Shown: positions 10,560-23,660, counted from the stretch's first letter. The stretch: DNA of 64,000 nucleotides from Prostheceraeus crozeri (GCA_907163375.1 CAJQUW010001819.1:248001-312000), one strand, 5' to 3'. Made by a program: numbers and translations. Notes: generated from the sequence alone by a model not told the origin.

Positions 10560-13500
10560 TAGTGGTCGGGCCAGCTCAGAGGAAGAAATTTACGCAGGAG
10601 GGTAAAATTTACGCAGTTCGTTGTTAAAATTTGATTAATGGTAGTACTTTCAAAAGAGCTATACGCGATCAGCCAGTAATATTTCCCGTAATACACCAAA
10701 CTACATAACTAACATTTTCACGTGGTTCAAAATGTACTGGTTTATCTTCAGTTTAAGGTTTTTGAATGCTTGATACACTTACGTGAAAAGAAAATTCATT
10801 GTAGGTCAACTTAAAGTCACTATATCTAAAATTAAGGAGTAGGTCCTACTGTAATATTATTTTATTTTAAAAAGTGTAAATTATTTTAAAATATCTTAGT
10901 ATTGTGCATGAGAAAGGAATGAAAAAAACAAATTTTCATTGTGATATAATGCAGTGTAGTTGTTGAAAAATAGAGGACTCTATGACTAAATTGACGGTAT
11001 TTAGACTTATATACGGCGATAAAAACTATCAAAGACATAAATTAACAAAAAGGAGTTGCATTACACGAGAAAGAGTATCTAGCAACATTTTGTGTGGCTT
11101 TTCTAAAATGAAACTGGGCAATTCTACATACTAACAATACGAAGAATTTCAGCTGATGTTAAGTTATTTCAGCTGATTCGCTCAGACACAGAAAGTAATG
11201 AAGGTTTCTTAAAAATATGACGAACAAATACAATCAAAACTGAGATGTACAGTGAAACTTTAGATTGTAAAAGTCTGTATCGCGAGAAGTATACGTACGA
11301 GTATCATGGATTATTTTACTTTTTGACAAAGATGTCAATGATCATCATTCTCGCGTGTACGCGAACATTCCATTTTTACATGATCAAATGCAGCGAATAT
11401 CTGATATTACGTATTGCCATTTGATTAAGTCATCAATACTTAAGAAAAAATGACAGATAATAATATATCTATAATTCTAGCATCATTAGCGATCATTATC
11501 AGTGAAAAATGAAGAAATGTAAAATTAAAATGAGGGTATGTAATCTCTCTTTAAAAGAATTTCTTGATGAATAGCGCTACTGCCATTCTTATCAACCATA
11601 AGGCTTAACTTGATAGTAAGTTTGGCACGCATGAGCGAAGGAAGATTACATGGTTGAAAATATCTGATGTTCTCTAACAAACCAAACTCTAATTGCTTGA
11701 CAAGGATTCTCATCAGAAATTTCATCCAAAACTCAGGATGATCTTAACTTGAATACTGTTCAAATTTATGCGAAGATGCCGCTTCACAAATTTTCGTCTC
11801 TATTGTAGACAAATATATTATGATCGAGTCATTTACACTTGATCGAAAATCTTGACATTCTTGCCAATTGAATATGCAACTGACTCTACACACACAAGTA
11901 TACTTGTAGAATCCTAAAAATCAAACATGGGAGCTATTCGAAATTTAAAGCTGCTTAAATTCCTGATTAAGCACACCTCATATCTCAAGTGTTCGGTTAT
12001 CAAATGTACTTAAGGAATCAAAAAGGATGTAGATTCTTTTTCACTGTTATTTTATACACTATTTTTCTCTCTAACTTCGCTTATTTTTCGATTATTGTCA
12101 TCTTCCAGATTTTTCTTTTTCCCCAATCGCCGCAGTTCCTCTAAAGTTACGAGCTTCCTGCTCTATTTCTTCAGCCTTCCTTTTCCTTCCAGTTTTTCAT
12201 CGACACTCGCCAAATCAAACTCCAATTTCTTCAATTTTGCACTTTGCTGTCGCTCCTTCCCTGGCTCATCTTCTATTTTCTTTCTGGTCAGTTCTCTCTT
12301 CGCCTCAGTTATTTTATTTTTTCTTAATTTTTCCTCTCTTTATCGCACTCTTTGCATTTTGTGACGTTTGTTGCAATTCGTCAGAAAGTGGCACTTCAAA
12401 GCATGCCTTATTCCGCGAATTCAAATATGATTTCGTAAACGTGAGTGCTCGCACTCATTGTTGATCCAGACTGGTTCGTCCTTTCGTCACTGTGTCCGAC
12501 AGCATGCTGAAGAGTCTTTCGACATGTGAATTCCCGTGAGGAATGATCAAACAGTATGGCGAACTAATCGCTTCAAGATAGGAACGTTTAGTTACCTGAT
12601 GACCTTCTGCTAAAAACAAGTACAGTCTCATCGGGTAACAGCTCGACCAGAAGCTTGATATTTTGCAATTCACATCTTAATGCTGTTAGATCAGCATCCT
12701 GAAAGACATTTGAAAGCTTCTTTGCCACGTTGATCGTCCACGTTTCATAGTAAATGTAGGTAAGGTTTTCGGGTAAAGAAACCTCAGATTTTGCAGTATG
12801 TAACGGCAAGTATTTGACGGCAAGTAGTGCACCAGTTGTTGTGTACAGGAGATGTAAAAGGCTCGTACTTGTTCATAAAACCTTCTTTGCTGTTGGTTAA
12901 GATCAGTTGCTAATTTGGAAATTCTTTAGCCAATAATGATTTTCCGATCCGGCAGAATAGCATCCGTATTGAAACTTTTCCATGGCTCTTTGGTGTCGAT
13001 GTGATCTTCTTCCTTATACATCAAGAGCCATTTGATTAGACGATTTGACATAGTTTGCCATAAGTCATGTATGAGGCAGCCATCACGCTGTAATCTTTTC
13101 AAATTCCCTCAGAGGTTTTAAAGCGGTGACAAAGAATTCTAATATGCATTCAGTAAGAGGATCTGAAAGTGCCTCCAGAATTCGTTGGATTCGATCCTTC
13201 GAAAACGACGTGTTTGACTTCGACACAGCTACAGTAAAAATTTCTTCAATGCTTCCATGTTCTAATGGTCGTTCGATCACCTCCAAACACTGCAATCATC
13301 GTGTATTTATAAAGCGCAAGAATTTGTGCTGCTCCACGTTCATAAGATTGGCGCTGTGTTTATATTCCGAATCAAAGTTATGATACCGAAATCATAACGA
13401 GATTTTTCTATCGCACAGCATATTAACAAAACCTAGAAAAAGATCATAATCAGATTGTTTGTGCTATAACTGTAACCATCAGTCTTGACGAACCAGCATT

Positions 13501-13959
13501 GTAAGAAAAACCATTGTACATGAAATGTAGTGTGTCACTGTTAAAGCACATAACTCGAACATATGTTGATATCACTGAGTGGTAGTTGGCACGACTGGAC
13601 ATGAGAGAAAATCCGATCTTTCACAAAATACTTTCTTAGAAGTTAATATTAATTCTGGAATATCTAAACGACTCGTCCCAATATCACTCACGTTTACGAC
13701 CTGAAAGAAACTACAGATTAAGTGGAGTATACTCGGAATATATCGCAATATATTCGTATAATATAAACAGACTTAGATTTTCACTAAACGTGAATCTGAT
13801 CTTGATTATTGAGAAATGTTCAGCTGAACATAAAACATTGACAGTAGTACTTAAAAATTTACGCAGAAGAACATGAAAAATTTACGCAGGGCTCAAATTT
13901 TTTACGCCATTTACGCCAATTTACGCAGTGCGTAAATTTACGCAGCGGCCCGACCACTG
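10560..13959. mobile_element. 3.4-kb hAT DNA transposon with exact 8-bp target duplication
   Basis: The termini read TAGTGGTCGGGCC on the left and GGCCCGACCACTG on the right (hAT ends are typically CAGNGG-like). An identical 8-bp duplication, GTGACATT, flanks the element at 10552-10559 and 13960-13967, the hallmark length for hAT. Sub-terminal direct copies of TTTACGCAG lie near 10588 and 10608 at the left end and near 13858, 13881, 13920 and 13937 at the right end, probably transposase-binding sites. A broken hAT transposase lies on the minus strand at about 12090-13400. The element sits in TLCD intron 3. Confidence 0.9.
12090..13400 (-). pseudogene. hAT transposase, degenerate C-terminal part
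   Basis: Minus-strand pieces in several frames, from right to left: 13295-13083 (VTALKPLREFEKITA, the segment preceding the hAT insertion domain), 12809-12588, and 12673-12455, which carries the hAT dimerisation signature (PHGNSHVERLFSMLSDTVT). Farther on, about 12360-12090, the frame reads as a charged coiled coil (for example KRELTRKKIEDEPGKERQQ), a tail seen in some invertebrate hAT transposases. Stops and frameshifts break it at several points, and the N-terminal zinc finger and first catalytic Asp were not found. It is the relic of the enzyme that moved the enclosing element. Confidence 0.75.
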
Positions 13960-13967
13960 GTGACATT

Positions 13968-14497
13968 ATTGGATAGCAACACGCACCATCTCAAACTCTT
14001 ATAGTGAAATACACAACTAAATGTCTCATGTGTGGTCACGCTTTCACCATGCCGACTATGAGCTTATCCGAGCATGGAAAAGAATTTCAAATGAAACAAA
14101 ACAATCCCGAACAGAAAGAAACTCACATGCAAAAGAATTGTAGAAGTTTAAAGAGCAGGCCTAAGCCCAAAGTAATGGACCATACTGAAAGATGTTTAAG
14201 ATAAGGAAAAATCAATTCTGCAGCAAGTCAATATAGATTTAAATAGTTTTGATAAAAGCTGTAAGCCGGGTGATCAACAACCTACCAACATCTCCTAAAA
14301 AAACTGAAATAATTTGTTGCCCTCCTTGCAATCACCTCACTGTTACCTGCCATATCTATTCACAAGTTGTCAAGGAAAAGTATAAAATTCTTTTGTCGCG
14401 ATGTAAGCAGATCCAAGTACATTGACTAAAAGACGTGGCTATGTGACGGTCCAGTGAACTGAAAGCTGAGGTAGGCCTGCAGAAACGTTTTCTTCTA
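13968..14497. other. Non-coding stretch between hAT and mariner elements
   Basis: Host intron sequence resumes after the hAT target duplication. The 66-codon open frame at 14004-14204 has no recognisable domain. Confidence 0.4.
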
Positions 14498-14997
14498 CAG
14501 GTCGGTTATGAAGTCACGCAAATTTATAGACTTCTCATGCTTTGAAACTATGTAAGATGAGGGGTTACAACACACCAAAAGATGCAGAATTTCATGGGGT
14601 TTTATAATATGCAATTCATCATACGCAACAATTTGAATTGGCGTCCACATAACTATTCAAGGTAACGTATATTTGCATGCATATTCATCGGACTTCGTAT
14701 GCTTCAAACAGTCTTAAAATTAGTCTCACGTGCAGAATTTTGATCGAGATAATTGAGGTAAACGATTATTCGATTCTGGTCGCTACTGCTGCTGACTTCT
14801 CGCCGATGCAGACAGGGATGAACAAGAAATCAATCATTAACCAATCAACAATTGTTCCCCGCTATTTGATTTTCTACGCAGAACTTACTGCAAATATTGA
14901 TTCTGCCGTTCGACTGTAGACAGTATTGCAGAGATTGATGTTCTACCGTTCAAGTAAATGTGCAACTGAATATTGAAACCGAATTAAGATAGTCGAA

Positions 14998-16103
14998 TTG
15001 TTTTATGAAAACCAGAGGAGTGCAGTTCAAACGTTGAGAGCCTACAAAACTCTGCACCAGCTTCGACAGGATCCATTTTCTATTTCAACACTAACTATAG
15101 TAATCGAGAAGTTTAAAAATACAGGTTCGGTTTTGGATGCACCAGGAGCTGGTCGTCCTTCTGTATCTGATAATGTTATCGACACGGTGAAGGAGGCCAA
15201 CGCTGAAGGAAGACGGAGCTCTGAAACTGGATGTTTTCCCGCACATAACTTTTCGAAAGCAACAGCTCCATACGAAACTGGAGTGTGAACCTTACCACAT
15301 CAAGAGGGTGCAAACACTCCGAGATGGTGATCATCAACGACGCATGAAGTTTGCTGAATGGCTCATTGAACAAGACTCGTCAACTCTCCGCTCAATTTTA
15401 TGGACGGATGAGGCGCATTTTTATTTAGCAGGTCATGTTTCAACTCGCCACTGTGTCGTATGGTCCATCGACTATCCCTCTGACACATTTGTTCAAGCTT
15501 GGTCATTCTTGGAAAATTGTATAGTTCAATAATTGCCTCTGGCTTCTCAAGAATAAGACGAGTTTTGAAACTCGTCTTATTCTTGAGAAGCCAGAGGCAA
15601 TTATTGAACTCCCCATCTGACCTCTTCAACACCGCTGCACTCGCCTAAAGTGGCAGTTTGGTGTGGTTTCACTCAAGATTTCATAACCGCTCCATTTTTT
15701 TTGTAGAACCACCAGCCACTGTGAATCAAGAAACCTACTTGACTATTCTGAGGGAGCGTGTTTCGCCTTTGTGCCAGTAACGTTGCAATTTGACATTTAT
15801 GCAAGATGGAGCCCCTCTTCACATGTCAAAAAGGTGAGAGAATATCTAAGTAATCTCTTCCAAGGAAGAATCATTCAACTTCATTTTGAACGTGAGTGGC
15901 CACCGAGATCTGACTTAAATCCTTGCGATTTGTTTTTATGGGGTTATTTGAAATTCAGGGTGTACCGTCGAAACCCTACCACAATTCAGCAACTCAAGGC
16001 ATTCATTGAAGACGAAATTGCCCATACTCCTTCAGACTTACTGAGAAAGTCAGCAGAATCGATTTTGGATCGATTGCTTTGCTGTTTTGACTGTAGGTGG
16101 TGA
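14998..16103 (+). pseudogene. DUF4817 / DDE_3 mariner-like transposase, disrupted
   Basis: The N-terminus (FYENQRSAVQTLRAYKTLHQ ... GSVLDAPGAGRPSVSDNVID) is the DUF4817 helix-turn-helix domain found in invertebrate mariner-like transposases. After a frameshift the DDE_3 core follows: ILWTDEAHFYLAGHVSTRHC (first catalytic Asp in WTDEAHF), then VAVWCGFTQDF, then CKMEPL in place of the usual QDGAP box, then PRSDLNPCDLFLWGYLK (third acidic site region). An 88-bp perfect palindrome at 15523-15610 sits within an insertion between the STRHC and VWCGF segments. Several frameshifts and stops show it is inactive. Confidence 0.82.
15523..15610. repeat. 88-bp perfect palindrome (43-bp arms, 2-nt loop)
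   Basis: Arms 15523-15565 and 15568-15610 are exact reverse complements separated by TG. It interrupts the mariner transposase relic. No target duplication is evident, so a fold-back duplication is as likely as a tiny inverted-repeat element. Confidence 0.95.
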
Positions 16104-16315
16104 ACATATAGAGCTGTGACTTCTTGATTAAATTTGCAAAAAGTTGCGACTTTTTATAAAACAATTGAAAGTTTTTGTTAATAGATTTGATTTCAATTTG
16201 AAATCATAAAACCCCATTAAATTCTGCATCTTCTGGTGTACTGTAATCCCTCATATCTTGCATAGTCACGACGCATGAGAAGTCCATAGATTTGCGCGAC
16301 TTTGTAACCAACCTC

Positions 16316-19300
16316 GATTTTCATCAAGAGAAGTTTATGCGATACGTGTGGATGAGCTTCATAGTTCGAAATTGTATTTTCGAAGCTTTGTGAATTTCTT
16401 CCGCAGCATGTTCAGAGCTTCTCAAAAAAGTCCACTGAATGCTGCTGAGGTGTTGCACATACATGATAATATTTCTTTGCTAACTGATGTGATGGAGATG
16501 CCTGATATTGAGAAATATGCCTGCTTAGAGTGCTCCTATAGTTACTGTGACAAACCCCGCAGTGGAAAGTCCACTTTCGGCTGTAGCGAAAGTGCCTGGG
16601 GTGTTAATTGCATGCACCAGGCGTGCAGTACAATGCTCAAGTTGTGGTACTGGACAGAGCGCTCGGGACACCACCAGAGTGAAGGTCCGCACGGGAGGTG
16701 GTTAATCCTCTTATTTCGGCCAAGTATTGGTCAATTGCATGCATGTGCAAATGCGCATGCCTTGGTTAATTGTTACATGCAAACATGCATCGGTCTACAG
16801 CCGATCTGACTGTGCAACTGCAGCAAAAAGGATACTGTTTATTTATCCTACATCTTCGTTAGAACATGTTCAGCCATCAAATTATCTCGATTTATACTTT
16901 GAAAAGAATCCTTGTCACCACGAAATAAAACACGATCGTGTTCGTGTCCTGTTCATGTCATTTAACGCAGACCTCTCCACTTGACTGAACCACTACTCAG
17001 TTGGTTTAGGCAACAAGTCCCAACAACTTGGAGGTGTTCTTGAGTGTTTAAGTCCAGCCAAGTGCACATGCTTCTTTATCCATGGCATTTGATCTAACGC
17101 TCGTTCATCTCATTTATTGTAAGTTCCTTACAGTCAGTGAATAAGCCGTAGCTGTGCAAACCATGCAACAATTGAAGTGAAGTCAGTGTAATCAAATACT
17201 GCCTTATGAGTTTTTTATCTACCAACTGACTATTCTCTTCAACTATTTATAAAACCATTCATTAATTTTCAGCTACATTCATTAACCTACATGCATTCAC
17301 TTGCCTAGAACAATATTACATAACATGATTTGTGGTTTATTCTTCACTTCTTAATAAATGAGATGTGGTTCAAGGTCAACTTATTACGATCAACGTAATT
17401 TGCACTTACATACGTTTATGAATGAGCTATTACGTGCAAATAGATTCTGAAAACTGTTTATTTACTCCTCATGGCAACAGTTCCTTGTCAACTGCATTGC
17501 GTCGCTACATCTAGCTTACATCGCTAGCTCAGCAGAAATATCGGCTCTCATCTTGCAAGCAGCCTATCTACAGAACACCTACACATTACTCCGCTACATG
17601 ACATACCCTTTTGTCTACTAAACTAACAATACAGAATAGACAGAATAATGCGGCTGTCTATGAAAATCAATCAATTGTAGTGCGAAATTAAGTAATACTG
17701 AACATTGTTGGTGTTAACTGAAATATCAGCACCAATAGTAATGAACTTGAAATATGGCACATTTATAAAAATTATGTATTACTGAGACCAGAGATGGAAA
17801 CGGATATGATCTGCGGGTCATGAGTTAGTAGGCTGATGCGTGCTATTTTGGATGCGGATCAAGTAGATTTCACAATCTTCGGTTCAATACTATGAGTCTG
17901 CACAGACATACTGACTTTTATGGTTAATATTATTACATCATTGAACCAAATGCATTAAACTGAGTCAGCAACAAATATCATTTTTCTTTACCTTGCAGCT
18001 GAAGTCTCTCTAACCAATTGGTCAATCGTGAGAACATTAAATGCCGGTGCATGCTGTGTTGAAAATCCTAACTGTATCTTAGATTGCTCGGATTTTGCTC
18101 ACGCTTGAAAGGTTTTAGCTTTCATACGAAGAAGCCCACAATGTCTTAGAAATGAAGCTTCAATTGAGTTGATCACACACTCAGGCTGTATGGAAAAATA
18201 TAGCACTAGGAGTAGGTTTACTGTGTTTTAAACATCACTTACATTAACTAAAACTCGCACAGTACAAAAAATTGCAAATACACTATTTTAAACCAATTAT
18301 TTTTTAAGTAGTTTTAATTAGTTTTTTATTGTTGAACGCTTTTTAGATTTTCAACTAATGGGATGCAAGATTTAATTGTGCAAACCGATAAAAATTGAAT
18401 AGAAAGATGTCCTCAGACTTGAACGATTTAAGCATAAAGATTCATTGGCAACCCTAGACACTGCGTTTCACTCTACAAGGGCGAACTGGCACTCTGCAAT
18501 CCTAACAATAAATTTTGACAATATATTATCAGCATTTTAAAGCATCATTTCTGCTGTTTTGATGGTTTTTATAGTCGCTGGTACGTCACACATTAACGAA
18601 ATAGTGTTCATCTCATGAACATTTAATTTATCATGTCAACAGTATTTACATGGCGCTGGAGGCTCTATCGCCATAGATCCCGGTTGGATCTGAAAGAATA
18701 CATAATATGTTCGGTAAGTTGACTACTCCCTTTCTTGCGAATCCCCAATACCATGGCATCTATTTTGGAAACGAAAGTACGAGGGCGAAAAAAGAATGCA
18801 TTATTCTTCTACTCGGAAATCCATTCCTGTTAACATAAATAATATAAGACACAACATCCTGTTAAGCCTAACAAATAAAACTGTTGAACAGGTGGCACTG
18901 AATTCAATGAAAATGTATGTACAATGATTTACTTCTTTCCTACATTCGCTTGCAAGCCTAAATCAAGAACATCTGATACGATTTCTTAACATTATTGTGT
19001 CATTATAAAGTCTCCGGATGATCCCCTTACATCCACCTTCCTATCTGCACTAGAGGCATACGAACCTGACCCGAATTCGGGTTCAGCTTGATTGCAAAAC
19101 ATTCAGGTTACGAATTTATGATACTTAGAAATTTATAAATTAACTTATGTTTTGTTGACTTCCTTTGTAGATAAGCATATGTACATGCATATATTTCATA
19201 AATGTATATGTATATTATAAAATGTTGAATAAGTGTCCTCAATCGAATATCTGCTACCAACAGTATGTTTTTTTCTTTCATCAAACTGCAGCTTAGCTTC

Positions 19301-20302
19301 TTGAAGCGCATATATAGGCCTGATATTTGAAAAAATTATAAAGCGATGAAGCATGAAGCTATATTGCAATACTAAAGAGCGACAACACTGATAATATTAT
19401 TAATATGTTGCATTCTGATGTGACATGCGGATACAGTGATGCACCGATCCGATGTAACCGAGACACATATCCCTTTTGTCATTATTGTTACATCCATATC
19501 CGTGATCGATCTACAATTTACGTCGACTTGATTGTATCCACTTCACATAGGCTCAAGACCAAATTTTCGGAAATTCATTCTCGACGGTGCCGCAGTTATT
19601 TGATTTTTCAATTTACAATTGGACAGGTATTTTGTGTAAATAGGTTGCGACCCGAAATCATTGTGGCAAAGGCATTATTTCTCAGTTGCAAACAGAAATA
19701 GTGGCGCGAATGCATCACGCTCTTTGTAATTGCACGTAAATATTTCGATAATCATCTCGCCTAGACTGAATACCTGATCGTAGAACGAACCGTCAGTGAC
19801 ATCAAAACGAGAAATAAAAAAGAAAATGAGCGATGTTACTACATTGTCAGGATTTTGTGTCTCATGATACAGGCCTAATCAACATTTCTTTTGAGGCAAG
19901 ACGAGCGTAAATTTATTCTTGTTAAAATTGTCGAATAGTCGCAGGGGCAACAAATGTGCAATTCAAGCATCTAGAATTACAGAGACAATAACGGGCCTAA
20001 ACCAGGAATATGCACCAATCAGCTGATTGTGGGATTGTTTGAAATCACATATTCGAGTAAATGGGAACGAATAAATCATATCACCGACGGACACGAAGGG
20101 ACAAAGTGGAAATATGCATGTCTATACCTCTTACCATGATATTACCTCTCAAAACTGAAATAACATGAAATTTTTTGTATTATACAAGAATTCAAACCTT
20201 CTGAATCAGCAGTTACTCATCACTTTTAAATCTCGAAAGTTTTAAAAACTGTATCAGTCACTTTTCACTTTCAAAGCAAAAGGAGGATAGAGGAGTACTT
20301 AC
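16316..20302. other. TLCD intron 3, no gene recognised
   Basis: The open frames at 16348-16984 include a Cys-rich stretch (ACLECSYSYC) but no complete domain. A possible short exon on the plus strand at about 18641-18713, flanked by CAACAG and GTAAGT, is too short to support. Otherwise AT-rich sequence. Confidence 0.4.
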
Positions 20303-20385
20303 AGCTATATGGTGTAAAGTAAGTTCCCACATTTTGAAAACTTTATTGTGGACCATCATATCGGCGAAATCATACAAAAAGTAAC
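20303..20385 (-). CDS. TLCD1/2-like protein, exon 3
   Basis: 83 nt, acceptor TTTTGCAG before 20385, donor GTAAGT from 20302 downward. With one base from exon 2 it codes GYFLYDFADMMVHNKVF then KMWELTLHHIA (about residues 107-134). This is the most conserved TLC block: the GYF-x-YDF-x-DM motif and WEL-x-LHH, whose histidine pair matches TLCD1/2 (GYFLADGADLL and CHH in human TLCD2). Phase is 1 at entry and 0 at exit, consistent with exons 2 and 4. It was too short to show up as an open frame on its own and was recognised by motif and splice sites. Confidence 0.9.
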
Positions 20386-21890
20386 CTGCAAAAGAAAACG
20401 GAAAGTTGTAAATAGACACAAACACGTGCAATCATGCATACACGTCAATTCTGCACATACACTACAAATCCAAATGAAACGATAAGCTGCGGTTTTAGAA
20501 AATTAATTGTAATGATGCTAGCGTAAATTTACAATCACTATTTTGATCTGTTAGAATTGATAGCAAGCGAAATAAAATAAATATCAAGTGATTCAACAAC
20601 GTCTAATACGAAGTAACATGGATTGGTACAAGTAATGTAAGTAATTGTAATTGCGGAAACAATCCAAAAAATACACACAGAGAACATTCTCGCATTTGCT
20701 AAGTGAATAAATTCTTTTATTATTACTATTATAAATTCTTTTTAACTACTTGTGATGTGTGAAGAAGACGTTTGTGTCAGAATCGTTTCTGAGTATATTT
20801 GCAGGCTTCTCTTAGCTTTCTATAGCTAAAATTGCTGATTAAATCGATCGATAACAAAAACAAGTGTCAATAATAAAAAATTAGAATGCGGTCCTGAAAG
20901 CGAAAATCAAAAATGAATATCGAAGTCGAGCAATCAGAATCTTTATAATAACAGTAGCCTTGATAATATAGGCAGTATTGTGTTGTACAGCTAAGTTGCC
21001 TACTCCTGAAAAATTTGCAAAAAATAGTTTTCTAGAGGTGGCTATACAGTACACGCGCATTTAGTTTTCTTTTTACATTTTGTGACCATTCTTGCGAGAC
21101 TGAAGTTTTGTTCTACATATAATAAACGTGTAATAAAGATGCTCGCACTTATTTTAAAAATTTGATGGTGTGGGCAATCTTGCTGCAAAGGAAGTCCGTT
21201 TTAGCAAAATTCTGCTTTCCCGAATGAAGTGTATGACATAAAATTGTAAATTGCCGCAAATTAAAAATAATTATCAGTATTAGCGCTTGCAATGCTCCGT
21301 TCACACTCTTTTTCATTGCTGGAAAACCTCTTTTCGGTCAGAGTCATTTAATGTCTTGTACGCACGCAGGATTCCCCACTAATTCAGATGCTACTCTTAT
21401 TCAATCGTTCCCAAACTTTCTCCTGTACACAATAGGCGTATGCTCGCTCCAATTTTGGCCTCAGTTATGTAACACACGATATATAGTCGAAACTGGCGTC
21501 TAGCCGGTGCCGATTATGCATAAATTTGTGATATGCACGACGTTGGAGATAAGTCAATGTGATAACGGAAGCTAGACAAATAGAAATAAAAGATTAAAAG
21601 AAATAGCGGTTCATGTCTGGAAATTTGCCTGCTAGTGCTAGTGCATTATCTGTTGTTCTATCATGCAGGTATGATTGTGCAGGAAGAAAAATATAGCCTA
21701 CTGTAATACCACTGTGATATGTATTGTTATAGGTCATCAACAGCACAGGTATTCAAAATCGAAATTATTAAGGTACAAATACATTTAGCAAGAAATCAAC
21801 ATTGAAACCTAATAACTTAGTCTTGGAGGATGAAGCTATCGGATTCTCCTACGCGGGTTCTTCAATTGAGGACTTATGTCGTTCTGTCGC
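20386..21890. other. TLCD intron 2, part, non-coding
   Basis: AT-rich with no exon, RNA or repeat recognised. Confidence 0.4.
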
Positions 21891-21962
21891 TCGTCGATAG
21901 CTCAGTTGGTAGAGCGTTGGCCTAGAATGCCAGAGGTCGGTGGTTCAAATCCACCAAGACGC
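21891..21962 (+). tRNA. tRNA-like gene, anticodon AGA, imperfect
   Basis: D arm GCTC/GAGC, anticodon stem TTGGC/GCCAG around a seven-base loop CTAGAAT, five-base variable region, and T arm GGTGG/CCACC around TTCAAAT all fold. Box A (TAGCTCAGTTGG) and box B (GGTTCAAATCC) are intact and a TTTT terminator follows within 12 bases. The acceptor stem pairs at only about four of seven positions. The loop gives anticodon AGA (Ser), yet the long variable arm that serine tRNAs need is missing. It is therefore probably a tRNA pseudogene or SINE head rather than a working tRNA-Ser. Confidence 0.55.
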
Positions 21963-22245
21963 GCAGCTATTTTCCGTCTGTTAAAATTACACTATGAATC
22001 GGAGTCCAATCAGAATTATGTTAATTTTGAGAAGTCAATTGCATGTAGTTATATCCTATGATGAAACTCCAATACAGACATCATCCTAAATTGGAATACA
22101 GATACATTAATTTCAATGTCTGAGAATGTAATTTCGCTGTTTTTTATGCGAAAACATAGAAAGGCTATGATCTATTAGGAGTGTTAAAGAATGCTTCTCA
22201 GACCAAAATCAGTCTTGTGGTTCACCAAACTGCAATCTAGCTGAA

Positions 22246-23660
22246 GCCAGGAGGTCTGAGGAGAAAAAATTTCTTATTTGTAGAACTTCCCAATGTTAAT
22301 GTGCATATTTTATACTTTATTTTTCATTGGCCTGTTTTCTTATCTTATCCGCTCTTGAAGAGAATTGCAAGGATCTCACACTAAAACCCATAAATTCAAG
22401 GAAGGAAATGAAGGTAAAATTAAGGAAGTATAAATCTGCATATACTCATGTGCGAATTCTTAACAAATACAAAAAAAATGAGATGTCTTTGGTTGAATGC
22501 TAGATAATCGGGAGGAAAACACCATGCACTTTTTCGCCCGTTCAACTAATGTGTGCAGCACATGCAAAAGTGGAGCGTCTTTGATGGAAAAGGAATGCTG
22601 GTTTTGCAAGAGAAAGATAACAATGGTCAGTTTGACAAAAAGCAGCAGCAAATGATGAACAAGTAACTATCTCTCCGTAATTGAGGTGACTTGCTTCTTC
22701 TTGAGTTCTTTTCGCAGTTAGCAAGTAAGTTTGAGAGCAGTTTCCAATTATTGTTCCGCATTTCTTGATGTCTGTGCAATTAAGGTCGAGTGGATCAGGT
22801 AATTTTTCAGTTCTTTTTTGGTACTGAGCAACTCTCATTCATGGACTTTTTCCGGAGCATTATTTTGAAATTTTATTGCCGTCTTTTCCTTTCTGATAGA
22901 GGTTTCCAAATTTTCGTTTTCATTCTGGCAAAGAGTTACATGTACTTGATCTTGATCTGTAGTAAATATTCCTTTTCTATTTCGAAGGCTTCTGCAAGCT
23001 CTTTTGACCTCTTCTTCTTCTATCTCAAGTGCCTCATGATAAATAGAGCGAGCCTTTCGATAGCGTGTCAGCAAGGCGTGAGTGATAACTACGAATTCAG
23101 CCCGGCCTCTTTTTGTTATTTCTCCGACGATCTTTATGGATGCAACTGAAGAATTTCTCTGAGTCTGTAGCATATAATATTACATTTTGTGGTTAAGAAA
23201 CCACGTTCGAAAAAAGCGTTACAGTGAGCTAGGGAGCATGAAAAAGTAGAAATCCAATATGCATCCACTTGCACAGAGCTATTAGGAGTTTCTTCTTTGC
23301 CTAGACGGCGGCAATTGTCTCAAGGATGTTGCTGCTGTAGTCACTTCATCGTCGAACTTTCTCACTATTTTCACGACAATGTTGAGACATTTCAATCAAC
23401 CGAGAACTAGATTTAGCTTTTGGAGAGAAGAATGATGCTGGTGCTAACAGCTTATTCTTCAGAGGAGTGTGCAATTGCAGAATAAAAAGCCACTTACCAT
23501 GGCATTTCTAGCTCAATTTTTTCATGTCATCATGAAGTTCTTCTATAGATGGAAAATGACTGGGTCAAGTTTGATTTTGAAATTCAAGGAAGAACATAAT
23601 TCATGAAATTTACGGAAAAATTGCTCATTTAAGGAATTCAAGAAAGAGTCAGACCCCTGA
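22246..23660 (-). mobile_element. Possible hAT-like relic
   Basis: Candidate ends CAGGAGGTCTGAG (22248) and AGACCCCTG (ending 23659) are approximate inverted repeats, and sub-terminal AATTCAAGGAAG copies occur at both sides (near 22395 and 23582). On the minus strand, frames at 23173-22835 and 22838-22542 include a charged helical segment (HEALEIEEEEVKRACRSLRN) similar in character to the coiled-coil tail of the hAT relic at 12 kb. The flanking 8-mers do not match, so no target duplication supports it. Confidence 0.35.

Larger units (their letters stand above)
14498..16315 (+). mobile_element. Mariner-like transposon with DUF4817 transposase, broken
   Basis: Long imperfect terminal inverted repeats, about 120 bp and roughly 80 percent identical by eye, lie at about 14498-14620 and 16205-16315 (shared cores AGATGCAGAATTT and GACTTCTCATGC). 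TA precedes the left end at 14496-14497; the matching right TA is mutated, so the ends are good to about 5 bp. The transposase relic between them is described separately. The insertion lies in TLCD intron 3. Confidence 0.8.

Noticed and set aside
18641..18713. Possible 73-bp plus-strand exon between CAACAG and GTAAGT
   Set aside because: No partner exons, no homology, and one open frame over 73 bp is expected by chance.
21876..22061. 61-codon frame with IAQLVERWPRMPEV
   Set aside because: This is the well-known spurious translation of a tRNA sequence.
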